Shown: positions 28,027-36,484 of the stretch, piece after piece | How positions within the stretch are numbered: position 1 is the first letter of the stretch | Layout: each line of letters begins with the position of its first letter | DNA from: Sphingobacterium sp. SGR-19 | GTDB lineage: Bacteria > Bacteroidota > Bacteroidia > Sphingobacteriales > Sphingobacteriaceae | DNA: 64,000 nucleotides | Direction: 5' to 3' | NCBI RefSeq assembly: GCF_011043555.1 | Contig: NZ_JAAKGS010000001.1 | Span: 186,001 to 250,000 of the forward strand | The notes under the pieces: model-generated | Seen by the model: the letters and a program-made list of their open reading frames with translations, nothing else | Told to the model about the DNA's origin: nothing | The model's database searches: none | Made by a program: the position numbers and the translations under genes

Positions 28027-28788
28027 ATGTACATTAGATTTGTATACATCATTATCTTGCCTCTAGCATTATTTTTCGCTTCGTGTAGCTCAATGTATAT
28101 GCCCAATGTGCCTGCAACACCAATGTTTCAAGGGAAAGGAGAGGTGCATGCGGCTGCCCATGCTAATATTAAAGGGAACTTAAGTGGAAATGTAGGTGTC
28201 GCTGTAGGTAACCATATAGCCATTATAGCAAATGGATCCTACGTTGATCAAGGTGGTAACAACAATAAAAATGAGTTATTTAAGCAACATCTGATAGAGG
28301 GTGGTCTTGGTTATTTTACCCGAATCGGTAAGCAAAAAAGACAGGTACTCGAAATATATGCGGGTTACGGTATCGGGTCTTCAACAGAAGTTGACCGTCG
28401 GGCTTCTACAACAGGCATGATGCCCGTAGAAACAAGAGTGATGGATTTTGATAAAATTTTTGTTCAAGTAAATTACTCCTCCACACGGAGACAGAAACTA
28501 AATCTATTTGGCAAACCACGCGAGTTAAATTATGGCACGGCTATCCGCGCCAGTAGGGTGGCTATGCAAGATTTTACAATTAACGGTTTAGCCAGTCCAA
28601 CAGAAGAAGCATTATTTATCGAACCTCTTTTTTATACACGCATGGAGTTGAATAGAGGTTTTCAGATACAGTATACAAATGGCTTTAACTTTAATGTGGT
28701 GGACAACACTTATTTAAAAGCGGGAAATGCTGTATTTACTTTAGGATTGACATATAATTTTGGTGGAAAAAGGAATAAGGGAAAATAA
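28027..28788 (+). CDS. Lipoprotein of unknown function, beta-barrel-like
   Basis: A 253-residue protein with lipobox FASC (C20). The mature part is rich in alternating short strands with glycine (GNVGVAVGNHIAIIANGSYVDQ, split as two strands; IYAGYGIGSS; FTLGLTYNFGG) and ends with an aromatic outer-membrane-type strand, which suggests a small beta-barrel or beta-sandwich at the outer membrane. I do not recognise a family. The following lipoprotein gene starts 10 bp downstream and is probably co-transcribed. Confidence 0.7.
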   Translation: MYIRFVYIIILPLALFFASCSSMYMPNVPATPMFQGKGEVHAAAHANIKGNLSGNVGVAVGNHIAIIANGSYVDQGGNNNKNELFKQHLIEGGLGYFTRIGKQKRQVLEIYAGYGIGSSTEVDRRASTTGMMPVETRVMDFDKIFVQVNYSSTRRQKLNLFGKPRELNYGTAIRASRVAMQDFTINGLASPTEEALFIEPLFYTRMELNRGFQIQYTNGFNFNVVDNTYLKAGNAVFTLGLTYNFGGKRNKGK

Positions 28789-28798
28789 TAAATTAGAT

Positions 28799-29398
28799 AT
28801 GAAAAGAAGAAATATCAATATCCTATGCGTGATGTTCATAGGATTATTATTGAGTGGTTGTGCTATTAATAAACAACAGATAGATGCACTTGCCAAATTC
28901 AATTACACAGTGGAATCGATGCAAGATATTCGTTTAGCAGGCAGAGACATGGATAGCTATACAGGGAAGGACGGAGTGAATTTAGGCTCCCTGCCGGTGA
29001 TAGCCATGGCTATGTTACGTCAAGATTTGCCTCTAGAAGCGCAAATAAATATGAAAGTTAGTAATCCCACGACAACGACAACAAAAATCAATTCCTTTAA
29101 ATATTTAATTGAAATTCAAGGGAAACCGCTTTTTGAAGGGACAGTGAACGAAAATCTTAATTTGGCAACCGGCGAGAGCACAGTCGTTCCTTTAACCTTT
29201 AAAGCGAACATCTTTGGTACCGCAAAAGAAAAAGGAGTGGAAAATGTGTTAAATGAGCTTTTCACGAGGAAAGGAGAAGGTTTTCTCGTCCTAAAAATAA
29301 AACCTTCTATTAAAATCGGTAACAGTAATATTTACTATCCCGGATATATTACGGTAGACAGAAATCTGGCGAAAAGTATCGGAAAATTAGTTATGTAA
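28799..29398 (+). CDS. Lipoprotein, LEA/WHy-like fold candidate
   Basis: A 199-residue lipoprotein with lipobox LSGC (C21). The middle part alternates strands in the manner of the LEA type 2/WHy beta-sandwich: LEAQINMKVSNPTTTTTKINSF, split as AQINMKVSNP and INSFKYLIEI, then LFEGTVNENLNL and VVPLTFKAN. The match is by pattern only. Homologues of such folds sit in outer-membrane or stress contexts in Bacteroidota. An in-frame start 39 bp upstream would overlap the previous gene and lack a signal peptide at the N-terminus, so the ATG before MKRRNIN is used. Confidence 0.65.
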   Translation: MKRRNINILCVMFIGLLLSGCAINKQQIDALAKFNYTVESMQDIRLAGRDMDSYTGKDGVNLGSLPVIAMAMLRQDLPLEAQINMKVSNPTTTTTKINSFKYLIEIQGKPLFEGTVNENLNLATGESTVVPLTFKANIFGTAKEKGVENVLNELFTRKGEGFLVLKIKPSIKIGNSNIYYPGYITVDRNLAKSIGKLVM

Positions 29399-29444
29399 AT
29401 TGTTTTTCTGTTCTTTTTTTTAAATAAAACGAACCAAAAAGCTG

Positions 29445-29517
29445 GTCGCTTCGAATATTTGAAACAATGGTCCGTGCAAGGGAGGATTTCTACAAACTTC
29501 AAATATTCGGATGCGAC
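29445..29517. repeat. 20-bp imperfect inverted repeat between convergent genes
   Basis: Left arm GTCGCTTCGAATATTTGAA (29445-29463) and right arm TTCAAATATTCGGATGCGAC (29498-29517) are complementary over about 18 positions, with 34 nt between. No T-run follows, so it is not a standard terminator. It may be a transcript-end structure or a small mobile-element-like relic. Confidence 0.6.
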
Positions 29518-29525
29518 ATTAAAAG

Positions 29526-30662
29526 TTAATCCCTATTAAACGTATACCCAACTGTCCACTCGATAAAATCAGCCTTTCCTTTATGGGCTTTGATAGAAAT
29601 GCCAGCGTTAAAATCTTTATAAACGTAATATCGCGCGCCTGCTCTTAAGAAAATCCGATTTATTTCTCCGTTGAAATATCGTTTGTGGATATAATATCCG
29701 ACGTTGCCATTCAATACAAGGTTGCGATTTAATACATGTACTAAATAAAAAGATGGGCCACCTGATAATTTAGCGCTTAATTTGCCGCTATCTTCGCCTG
29801 CAATTTCATCATAGTTGCCTGAAGCAGAATAGAATAAATCGAGACCGCCGCCCATCCGCCATTTATACGAAACGTGTTTACTAGCATAGAGGCTTAATGT
29901 GGTCTTTAGAAAACGCTCATCTTTGTCTTTGTCTAATTGTTTCCAGCCAGCGCCGTAGTTAATATGGTATAATATTTTGTCGCTATAAGGTGCTATGTCA
30001 CTTTTGTCGGGAAGGACAGAATGACCATTTGGTTGATATGTAATGGATGCTGTCAGTGGAACCAAATTGACGCCTTTGTTTGGCAACCGAAGAGCACCGT
30101 TCGAAAAATGGTGATAGGCCAAGCCTAGTCCAATACGCCAATTTGGATTAATTTTATATTGACTTCGTATACCGAGATCGATAAATACATTATTCTTTGC
30201 GCCAATGACGACATTCAGCGGATTATTTTCTGGATCATAAGGGGTAAAATTACCGGAAATACCAAGTCCTATGCGGTAATCGAACCCCCAGCGCCTGTTC
30301 GTTAAATTTCCAAAAGGAGATTGTACAAATCCGTAGATGGCGTAAGGACTTCCTATAATATCAGTGTTAAATGTACTACTGTAAAACCCTACTCCGTATG
30401 TGGGATTGTTATATAATGTAAAATATTGATCGTCTGATTTTTGTATTTTCCAACCGATTTTTAAATTAATTCCGTTATAATAAGCACTTTCAAAAGTGGT
30501 TCGTCGTATATCCTTTGCTGCCAATATCCCTCCATTTTCGATCTCCAACTCGATAATGAGCGGATTCTTTATAGATTGTTCAAATGAGGAGATAGAATCC
30601 TTTTGGGCGCAAAGATGTAAAGTAGCTATCGTTAAAACTGAGGTAAAAAATACTTTATCCAA
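29526..30662 (-). CDS. PagL-like acyloxyacyl hydrolase (lipid A deacylase family)
   Basis: A 378-residue outer-membrane beta-barrel protein with a signal peptide (cleavage near LCAQ). The PagL signature HFSNG with His185 and Ser187 is followed by LRLPNKGVNL, as in lipid A 3-O-deacylases; the C-terminal strand ends in WTVGYTFN. It is longer than PagL (about 170 residues), with a second half that looks like another set of barrel strands. The start is TTG: no ATG is in frame before the signal peptide and a stop codon lies four codons upstream. A -7 box TATCTTTG (30696-30703, minus strand) precedes it. Confidence 0.8.
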   Translation of the reverse strand: MDKVFFTSVLTIATLHLCAQKDSISSFEQSIKNPLIIELEIENGGILAAKDIRRTTFESAYYNGINLKIGWKIQKSDDQYFTLYNNPTYGVGFYSSTFNTDIIGSPYAIYGFVQSPFGNLTNRRWGFDYRIGLGISGNFTPYDPENNPLNVVIGAKNNVFIDLGIRSQYKINPNWRIGLGLAYHHFSNGALRLPNKGVNLVPLTASITYQPNGHSVLPDKSDIAPYSDKILYHINYGAGWKQLDKDKDERFLKTTLSLYASKHVSYKWRMGGGLDLFYSASGNYDEIAGEDSGKLSAKLSGGPSFYLVHVLNRNLVLNGNVGYYIHKRYFNGEINRIFLRAGARYYVYKDFNAGISIKAHKGKADFIEWTVGYTFNRD

Positions 30663-30880
30663 TACTGTTTTTTAAAAACTAATAAAATTTGCTGCCAAAG
30701 ATATTATTTTTTTTGGTGTTAAGAGGCATGCGTTATTACTGAAATAGAGATATTTTAGGCCTGTTAGGAGAACCTGCACAAGCCATATTTTTTTGTAACT
30801 TGATTGTTGGAAAAAGGACTTAGTGTATTTTTTACAATATTATTCCTATATTTAATTCCGATTTATAAAAATCTAGATTA

Positions 30881-31864
30881 ATGACAATGCAAATTGTAAA
30901 GAACGGTGTGTTTATTTTTACGTTCATGGTGGCTAACCTCCTTTCAAAAGCACAGGAAAAGCACGAACGTTACATACAGAAAATAGAGGGAACAAACTTG
31001 GAGTTTTCCATGGAGGCAATTCCTGGTGGAACTTTTCTTATGGGGAGTGATAAATCTGATAAAGAGGATGAAAAGCCTGTCCATCAAGTGGAACTTGATC
31101 CGTTTTGGATGGGAACTTATGAAGTCACTTGGGATTTATATGAGCCTTTTGTATACAAGGATTTAGAGCAAACTATTACGATAGACGGTAAAGTTTCATC
31201 TGAAGTAGATGCCGTTACGCGGCCCACAAAACCTTATTTGGATATGACTTTCGGTATGGGTAAAGAAGGTCATCCTGCGCTAGCCATGACGCACTATAAT
31301 GCTATTCAGTTTTGTAAATGGCTTTATACGCGCACGGGCATGTTTTACCGCTTACCGACAGAAGCGGAATGGGAGTATGCATGTCGTGCGGGATCTACAA
31401 GTGAGTATTTCTTTGGTGACGATTCTGTTCAATTAGATGAATATGCTTGGTATGCAGCAAATAGTGGCGAAAAAACTGCTTCAGTAGGGACGAAGAAACC
31501 GAACGCTTGGGGTCTATACGATATGGCCGGAAACGTAGCTGAATGGACTTTTGACCAATATATACCTGATTATTACAAACGGTTTGAGAATAAAACTGCT
31601 AAAAATCCAGTTGCCGTACCCACGGAGCTTTATCCGCACAGCGTAAGAGGAGGATCTTTCGATAGCGGCGCTGGTCAGCTTAGGTCGGCTGCTCGTATGG
31701 CGTCGGATCCTATATGGAAGCAGTTGGATCCACAAATACCAAAATCTAATTGGTGGTTTCCCGAAGCGCCATTTGTTGGGCTACGTCTTGTTCGTCCAGT
31801 AAATCAACCGTCCCCAGAGGAAATTACAGCCTATTACAATCAGGAGCCTATAAAAGACTTTTAA
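30881..31864 (+). CDS. Exported SUMF1/FGE-fold protein lacking the active cysteines
   Basis: A 327-residue protein with a signal peptide (cleavage near SKAQ). The formylglycine-generating-enzyme fold is clear: AIPGGTFLMGSDKSDKEDEKPVHQVELDPFWMG, seen as GGTFLMGSD and PVHQVELDPFWMGTYEVT; RLPTEAEWEYACRAGS; NAWGLYDMAGNVAEW; and SVRGGSFDSGAG. In true FGE the last motif continues with two copper-binding cysteines (RGGSWxCxxxxC). Here those places are Ser and Gln/Leu, so oxidase activity is not expected. It opens an eight-gene operon. Confidence 0.85.
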   Translation: MTMQIVKNGVFIFTFMVANLLSKAQEKHERYIQKIEGTNLEFSMEAIPGGTFLMGSDKSDKEDEKPVHQVELDPFWMGTYEVTWDLYEPFVYKDLEQTITIDGKVSSEVDAVTRPTKPYLDMTFGMGKEGHPALAMTHYNAIQFCKWLYTRTGMFYRLPTEAEWEYACRAGSTSEYFFGDDSVQLDEYAWYAANSGEKTASVGTKKPNAWGLYDMAGNVAEWTFDQYIPDYYKRFENKTAKNPVAVPTELYPHSVRGGSFDSGAGQLRSAARMASDPIWKQLDPQIPKSNWWFPEAPFVGLRLVRPVNQPSPEEITAYYNQEPIKDF

Positions 31865-31889
31865 TAAATAAATTATAATACCTAAACTA

Positions 31890-33203
31890 ATGCAACATTT
31901 TAAAAGGAGAGATTTTATTAAGACAGGTTCAGTTCTATCAGGTGCGGCGATGTTATCCTCTATGCCAGTGTCCAATGTGTTTGCTGCGGGAAGCGATGTT
32001 ATCAAGATTGCGTTGATTGGATGTGGGGGACGTGGTACCGGCGCTACTTTTGACGCTTTTGCCTCAGGGCAAAATATTAAATTGGTCGCGATGGCAGATG
32101 CCTTTCAAGATAATTTGGAAAAGACCTACCAAACTATAAAAGAAAAGTTTGGCGATAAAGTGGACGTGCCGGACAGTCGTAAATATGTTGGGTTTGACGC
32201 TTATAAATCAGCCATTAAGGACGCCGATGTGGTATTGCTGACCACACCTCCGGGATTTCGACCCATACACTTTGAAGAAGCAGTAAAGGCAGGTAAGCAT
32301 GTCTTTATGGAGAAGCCCGTAGCAGTGGATATCCCGGGTATAAGAAAGGTGCTTGCGGCAGCCGAAGAAGCCAAAAGGAAGAAATTAAATGTAGTCGTCG
32401 GTTTACAACGGCGCTATCAGACAAATTATCGAGAAGCTATCAAACGTATACAGGATGGCGCGATCGGTGATGTTGTATCTGGACAGGTTTACTGGAATAG
32501 TGGAGGAGTATGGGTTCGCCCACGCAAACCGGAGCAAACCGAAATGGAGTACCAAATGCGAAATTGGTTTTATTTTAATTGGCTTTGTGGCGACCATATT
32601 GTCGAACAACATGTACATAACATTGATATCGCCAATTGGGTAAAAGGAAAGTATCCTGTTTCTATTCAAGGTACAGGAAGTAGGGCTCATCGTACAGGCA
32701 AAGATTATGGCGAAATTTATGACAACTTTGCCATTGAGCTCACATATGATGATGGTTCGGTGGTATATAGTCAGTGTAGACATTTTGAAGGTGTATCCAA
32801 TCGCGTGGACGAAACTTTTCAGGCGACAAACGGTCGTGCTTACCTTTCGGCGGGTAACCAAGCGGTATTATGGGATGCAAAGGGGAACGAAATATACCGT
32901 CATGATCCTAAAGGGAATCCAAATGCTTACCGACAGGAACATAAAGAGCTTTTTGCGGCGATAGCAAAAAACGAATACGCTTTTGACGATACGCAGCACG
33001 GGGCTTATAGCACACTCACAGGTATCATTGGTCGTATAGCTTGTTACACAGGCAAGGTAATCAAATGGGATGAAGCTATAACTTCAACGGTCGATTTATC
33101 CCCTAACGTTTACGCCTGGGATGCATTGCCTAATATCATTCCGAATGAAAATGGAGAATACCCTTATGCTATTCCGGGAAAAAACACGGAACTTTATATT
33201 TAA
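31890..33203 (+). CDS. Exported Gfo/Idh/MocA-family oxidoreductase (first of operon)
   Basis: A 437-residue protein with a Tat-like signal (KRRDFIKTGSVLSGAAML). The Rossmann motif is IALIGCGGRGTG near residues 40-51, HVFMEKPVAVD carries the family EKP motif near 135, and the C-terminal alpha/beta domain includes CGDHIVEQHVHNIDIANW near 230, with a His pair typical of the metal-free glycoside-processing group. NAD-dependent reversible oxidation at a sugar ring carbon is likely, either as a dehydrogenase or, with retained cofactor, as a glycosidase of the GH109 kind. apbE follows after 3 bp. Confidence 0.88.
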   Translation: MQHFKRRDFIKTGSVLSGAAMLSSMPVSNVFAAGSDVIKIALIGCGGRGTGATFDAFASGQNIKLVAMADAFQDNLEKTYQTIKEKFGDKVDVPDSRKYVGFDAYKSAIKDADVVLLTTPPGFRPIHFEEAVKAGKHVFMEKPVAVDIPGIRKVLAAAEEAKRKKLNVVVGLQRRYQTNYREAIKRIQDGAIGDVVSGQVYWNSGGVWVRPRKPEQTEMEYQMRNWFYFNWLCGDHIVEQHVHNIDIANWVKGKYPVSIQGTGSRAHRTGKDYGEIYDNFAIELTYDDGSVVYSQCRHFEGVSNRVDETFQATNGRAYLSAGNQAVLWDAKGNEIYRHDPKGNPNAYRQEHKELFAAIAKNEYAFDDTQHGAYSTLTGIIGRIACYTGKVIKWDEAITSTVDLSPNVYAWDALPNIIPNENGEYPYAIPGKNTELYI

Positions 33204-33206
33204 AAC

Positions 33207-34193
33207 GTGTTAAGGAATGTGTTCATATTATCTTTAATAACCTTAGGTTGTTTTGCTTATGGCCAACAACCTAAATTTATTATTAATGGACAGGCGCAGG
33301 GTACGTCTTACAGGATTCAATACTATGCACCAAATTCTATCGTTTCTAAAATAGAGATAGATAGTGTGCTGAACGTTATTGACCGGTCAATGTCGCTGTA
33401 TGACAAACAATCTCTCATATCGGCTTTTAATGGGGGGGATAAAAGTATAGTGTTGGATGACCACATGACGAATGTGGTCAAACGTTCGTTTGATTTGAAT
33501 CGTATCTCAAATGGGTTTTTTGACATCACCGTAATGCCTCTTGTAAGCTTGTGGGGATTTGGTCCGGATCGTATCAATACCTTTCCTCAACCGCAGACAA
33601 TCGATAGCATATTGCAGTTTGTAGGGATGGATAAACTTGTCTTAGATGGCAATATACTAATTAAGAAAGATAAAAGAGTGCAAGTAGATTTAAATGGGAT
33701 AGCACAGGGGTATTCTGTGGATGTTATTTCTCAGTTCATGGATAGTAGAGGTATTGGAAGCTATTTAGTTGAGTTAGGTGGAGAAATAAAAGTAAAAGGA
33801 TATAAGGATGTTAACATTCCTTTTGAAATTGCCATCGAAAGTCCGCGGAATGGAAAGTATTCGAATGTTATCCTGCAGTTGACGGATAAGGGGGTAACTA
33901 CATCCGGGAATTATAGACGAGCATTTGACTTGGAAGGACGTCGTATCCATCATCATATCAATCCACATGACGGTTATCCAGTACAGAATAATGTCGCCAG
34001 TGTAACGGTTATAGCACCCACAGCGATGGATGCTGATGGTTATGACAATGTATTTATGGCGATGACGCCAGAAGAAGGTGTAAATTTAGCAAATAGACTA
34101 AACGATATCGAAGTCTATATTATTTATAAGGATAACGACCGGTTTAAAGAAGCTTTTTCGACAGGTTTTTACCGGTATGTAAAGAATAATTAA
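33207..34193 (+). CDS. apbE: FAD:protein FMN transferase ApbE
   Basis: A 328-residue exported enzyme that attaches FMN covalently to Thr or Ser of target flavoproteins. A signal peptide ends near AYGQQ. Landmarks: GQAQGTSYRIQYYA, MSLYDKQSLIS, FFDITVMPLVSLWGFG, VQVDLNGIAQGYSVDVI, YLVELGGEIKVKG, and HHINPHDGYPV with metal-binding DGYDNVFM. The start is GTG, 3 bp after the previous stop. No protein in this window carries an obvious flavinylation motif, so its target is unidentified. Confidence 0.92.
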   Translation: MLRNVFILSLITLGCFAYGQQPKFIINGQAQGTSYRIQYYAPNSIVSKIEIDSVLNVIDRSMSLYDKQSLISAFNGGDKSIVLDDHMTNVVKRSFDLNRISNGFFDITVMPLVSLWGFGPDRINTFPQPQTIDSILQFVGMDKLVLDGNILIKKDKRVQVDLNGIAQGYSVDVISQFMDSRGIGSYLVELGGEIKVKGYKDVNIPFEIAIESPRNGKYSNVILQLTDKGVTTSGNYRRAFDLEGRRIHHHINPHDGYPVQNNVASVTVIAPTAMDADGYDNVFMAMTPEEGVNLANRLNDIEVYIIYKDNDRFKEAFSTGFYRYVKNN

Positions 34194-34211
34194 CCGATTA
34201 AATTTAATGTA

Positions 34212-35123
34212 ATGAAACGAGCAGATTTTATAAAAAGTGGTGCAGCGTTTATTGGAAGTACAGCTATTTTAGGTGATGAAATTATGGCAGCAACAAAACA
34301 AAATAAAGAAGGGGCAACCTTCCAATTAGATTATGCCCCGCATCAAGGTATGTTTTCAGCAACGGCAGGTAAAAACTTTGTGGACGAAATCAAATACATG
34401 CACGAATTGGGTTTTCGTAGTATCGAAGACAATGGTTTGCCAACCCGACCGGTCGAAGAGCAAGTGAAAGTGGGAGAGACCTTGGCAAAATTAGGTATGC
34501 GCATGGGCGTGTTTGTTGTACCAAAAGGTGGAAACGGAGCCAACACCCTGGCCGCGGGCAAACAGGAACATATTGATGTTTTCTTAAACGGATGTAAGCA
34601 ATCTGTGGAAGTCGCAAAACGTGTCAATGCCAAATGGGTGACCGTTGTTCCGGGAAATTATCAACGTAATCTACCTATAGGTGTGCAAACGGCTAACGTG
34701 ATTGAAGGGTTAAAACGTGGTGCCGAAATTTTTGAACCACATGGTATCACGATGGTATTGGAACCATTGAGCGATACGCCGGACTTATTTCTTCGTTACA
34801 CGGATCAAACATACGAGATCTGTAAGGCGGTAGGAAGTCCATCTTGTAAAATCTTATATGATGCATATCACCAACAAAAAAATGAAGGTAATCTCATCAA
34901 CCTTATGAATATGTGTTGGAGTGAAATTGCTTATATCCAAGTAGGAGATAACCCTGGAAGAAAAGAACCCACGACGGGAGAGATAAACTATAAAAATGTA
35001 TTTAAGTGGCTGAAAGAAAAGGGATATACAGGTGTTGTGGGGATGGAGCATGGCATGTCAAAATCGGGAGTAGAAGGCGAAAAGGCATTAGTAAACGCCT
35101 ATCGAGAAGTCGACAATTTTTAA
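34212..35123 (+). CDS. Exported hydroxypyruvate isomerase-like TIM-barrel protein
   Basis: A 303-residue AP-endonuclease-2/xylose-isomerase-like TIM barrel with a Tat-like N-terminus (MKRADFIKSGAAFIGSTAIL). Landmarks: YAPHQGMFSATAGKNF, LGFRSIEDNGL, KWVTVVPGNYQRNL, ITMVLEPL (metal Glu), KILYDAYHQQKNEGNL, IAYIQVGDNPGRKEP and GYTGVVGMEHGMS. The family isomerises or epimerises keto sugars, often with a divalent metal. Placement beside GMC and Gfo/Idh/MocA oxidoreductases supports action on a keto-sugar intermediate. Confidence 0.88.
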   Translation: MKRADFIKSGAAFIGSTAILGDEIMAATKQNKEGATFQLDYAPHQGMFSATAGKNFVDEIKYMHELGFRSIEDNGLPTRPVEEQVKVGETLAKLGMRMGVFVVPKGGNGANTLAAGKQEHIDVFLNGCKQSVEVAKRVNAKWVTVVPGNYQRNLPIGVQTANVIEGLKRGAEIFEPHGITMVLEPLSDTPDLFLRYTDQTYEICKAVGSPSCKILYDAYHQQKNEGNLINLMNMCWSEIAYIQVGDNPGRKEPTTGEINYKNVFKWLKEKGYTGVVGMEHGMSKSGVEGEKALVNAYREVDNF

Positions 35124-35181
35124 GCGTATTATATAATATAAAGGAGAAGTAATATATTTACATAAATAAACCTATTATCAG

Positions 35182-36423
35182 ATGTCAACATCCATAAGAT
35201 TTAAACTATCATTTATGATGTTCCTTGAATTCTTTATTTGGGGAGCGTGGTTCGTAACGTTAGGGAATTTTCTTCCTAATAATTTATCTGCAAATGAGAA
35301 TGAAATCTCAAATGTTTTCTCTACCCAATCGTTGGGTGCAATCATTGCGCCATTCATTATAGGGATGATTGCGGACAAATACTTCAATGCAGAGCGGATA
35401 TTGGGAATATTGCATCTAATCGGTGCGGTTTTGATGTTCCAGATGTATAATGCTACGGATATTGCCGTTTTTTATCCATATGTTTTGGTATATATGATCC
35501 TATATATGCCTACTTTGGCCCTGGTCAATTCGGTCTCTTTTCGTCAAATGTCAAACCCGGAGAAACAGTTTTCCAGTATTAGAGTTTGGGGAACGATAGG
35601 ATGGATATTAGCAGGTTTTGCGATTAGCTTCTTGGCTTGGGACTCCAAAGAGGGCATTGCCGAAGGACTGTTAAAAAATACATTTCTAATGGCTTCTATC
35701 GGTTCCCTAATTTTAGGATTATTCAGCTTTATTTTGCCTAAAACACCTCCTGTACAAAAAGATGGCGAGAAGAAGGGCAATGTTTCTGAAATATTAGGAT
35801 TAGACGCAATAAAGTTGCTCGGCAATAAGAACTTTTTAGTATTTTTCATCTCCTCTATCTTAATCTGTATCCCTTTAGGGTTTTACTATCAATTGACAAA
35901 TCGTTTTCTATCAGAAATAGGGATGGAGAATGTAACTGGAAAGATGGCAATCGGACAGGTTTCCGAAGCATTTTTCTTGCTATTACTTCCAGTCTTTTTT
36001 GTGCGTTTCGGATTTAAGAAAACCATTTTATTTGGGATGTTGGCTTGGGTCGTTCGCTATCTATTGTTTGCATATGGAGACGCCGGATCGGGCACATGGA
36101 TGTTATTGGTAGGAATTGCATTGCATGGTATCTGCTATGATTTCTTTTTCGTATCCGGACAGATTTATACCGATAGTAAGGCTGGGGCAAAATATAAAAG
36201 TTCTGCTCAAGGATTGATTACATTAGCAACTTACGGTGTCGGGCAGCTGATTGGCTTTCAGGTCGCTGGGATTGTCGCCAACTACTATTCAGATGCGAAT
36301 TCGGGAAACGTTGAACAGTTTTGGCAACAGGTCTGGCTAGTTCCTGCGGGAATCGCTTTACTAGTGATGATTTTGTTCATGTTGTTCTTTAAGAATGAAA
36401 AAATAGAAAATACAACTGCATAG
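35182..36423 (+). CDS. NHS/nucleoside-permease-type MFS transporter
   Basis: A 413-residue inner-membrane protein with about twelve hydrophobic segments. The N-terminus LSFMMFLEFFIWGAWFVTLG, seen as MFLEFFIWGAWFVTL, and IGMIADKYFNAERILGILHL are hallmarks of the nucleoside:H+ symporter (NupG/YegT) group; SFRQMSNPEKQFSSIRVWGTIGWI is the second landmark. In Bacteroidota such carriers often sit in sugar-oxidation operons and may carry sugars or keto sugars rather than nucleosides. The operon context suggests uptake of the product made in the periplasm. Confidence 0.85.
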   Translation: MSTSIRFKLSFMMFLEFFIWGAWFVTLGNFLPNNLSANENEISNVFSTQSLGAIIAPFIIGMIADKYFNAERILGILHLIGAVLMFQMYNATDIAVFYPYVLVYMILYMPTLALVNSVSFRQMSNPEKQFSSIRVWGTIGWILAGFAISFLAWDSKEGIAEGLLKNTFLMASIGSLILGLFSFILPKTPPVQKDGEKKGNVSEILGLDAIKLLGNKNFLVFFISSILICIPLGFYYQLTNRFLSEIGMENVTGKMAIGQVSEAFFLLLLPVFFVRFGFKKTILFGMLAWVVRYLLFAYGDAGSGTWMLLVGIALHGICYDFFFVSGQIYTDSKAGAKYKSSAQGLITLATYGVGQLIGFQVAGIVANYYSDANSGNVEQFWQQVWLVPAGIALLVMILFMLFFKNEKIENTTA

Positions 36424-36484
36424 GAAAACAAGAAAGATAGAGAGTAAAACAATATAAAAAACAAACAAAAAAAATAGAAAAGGT

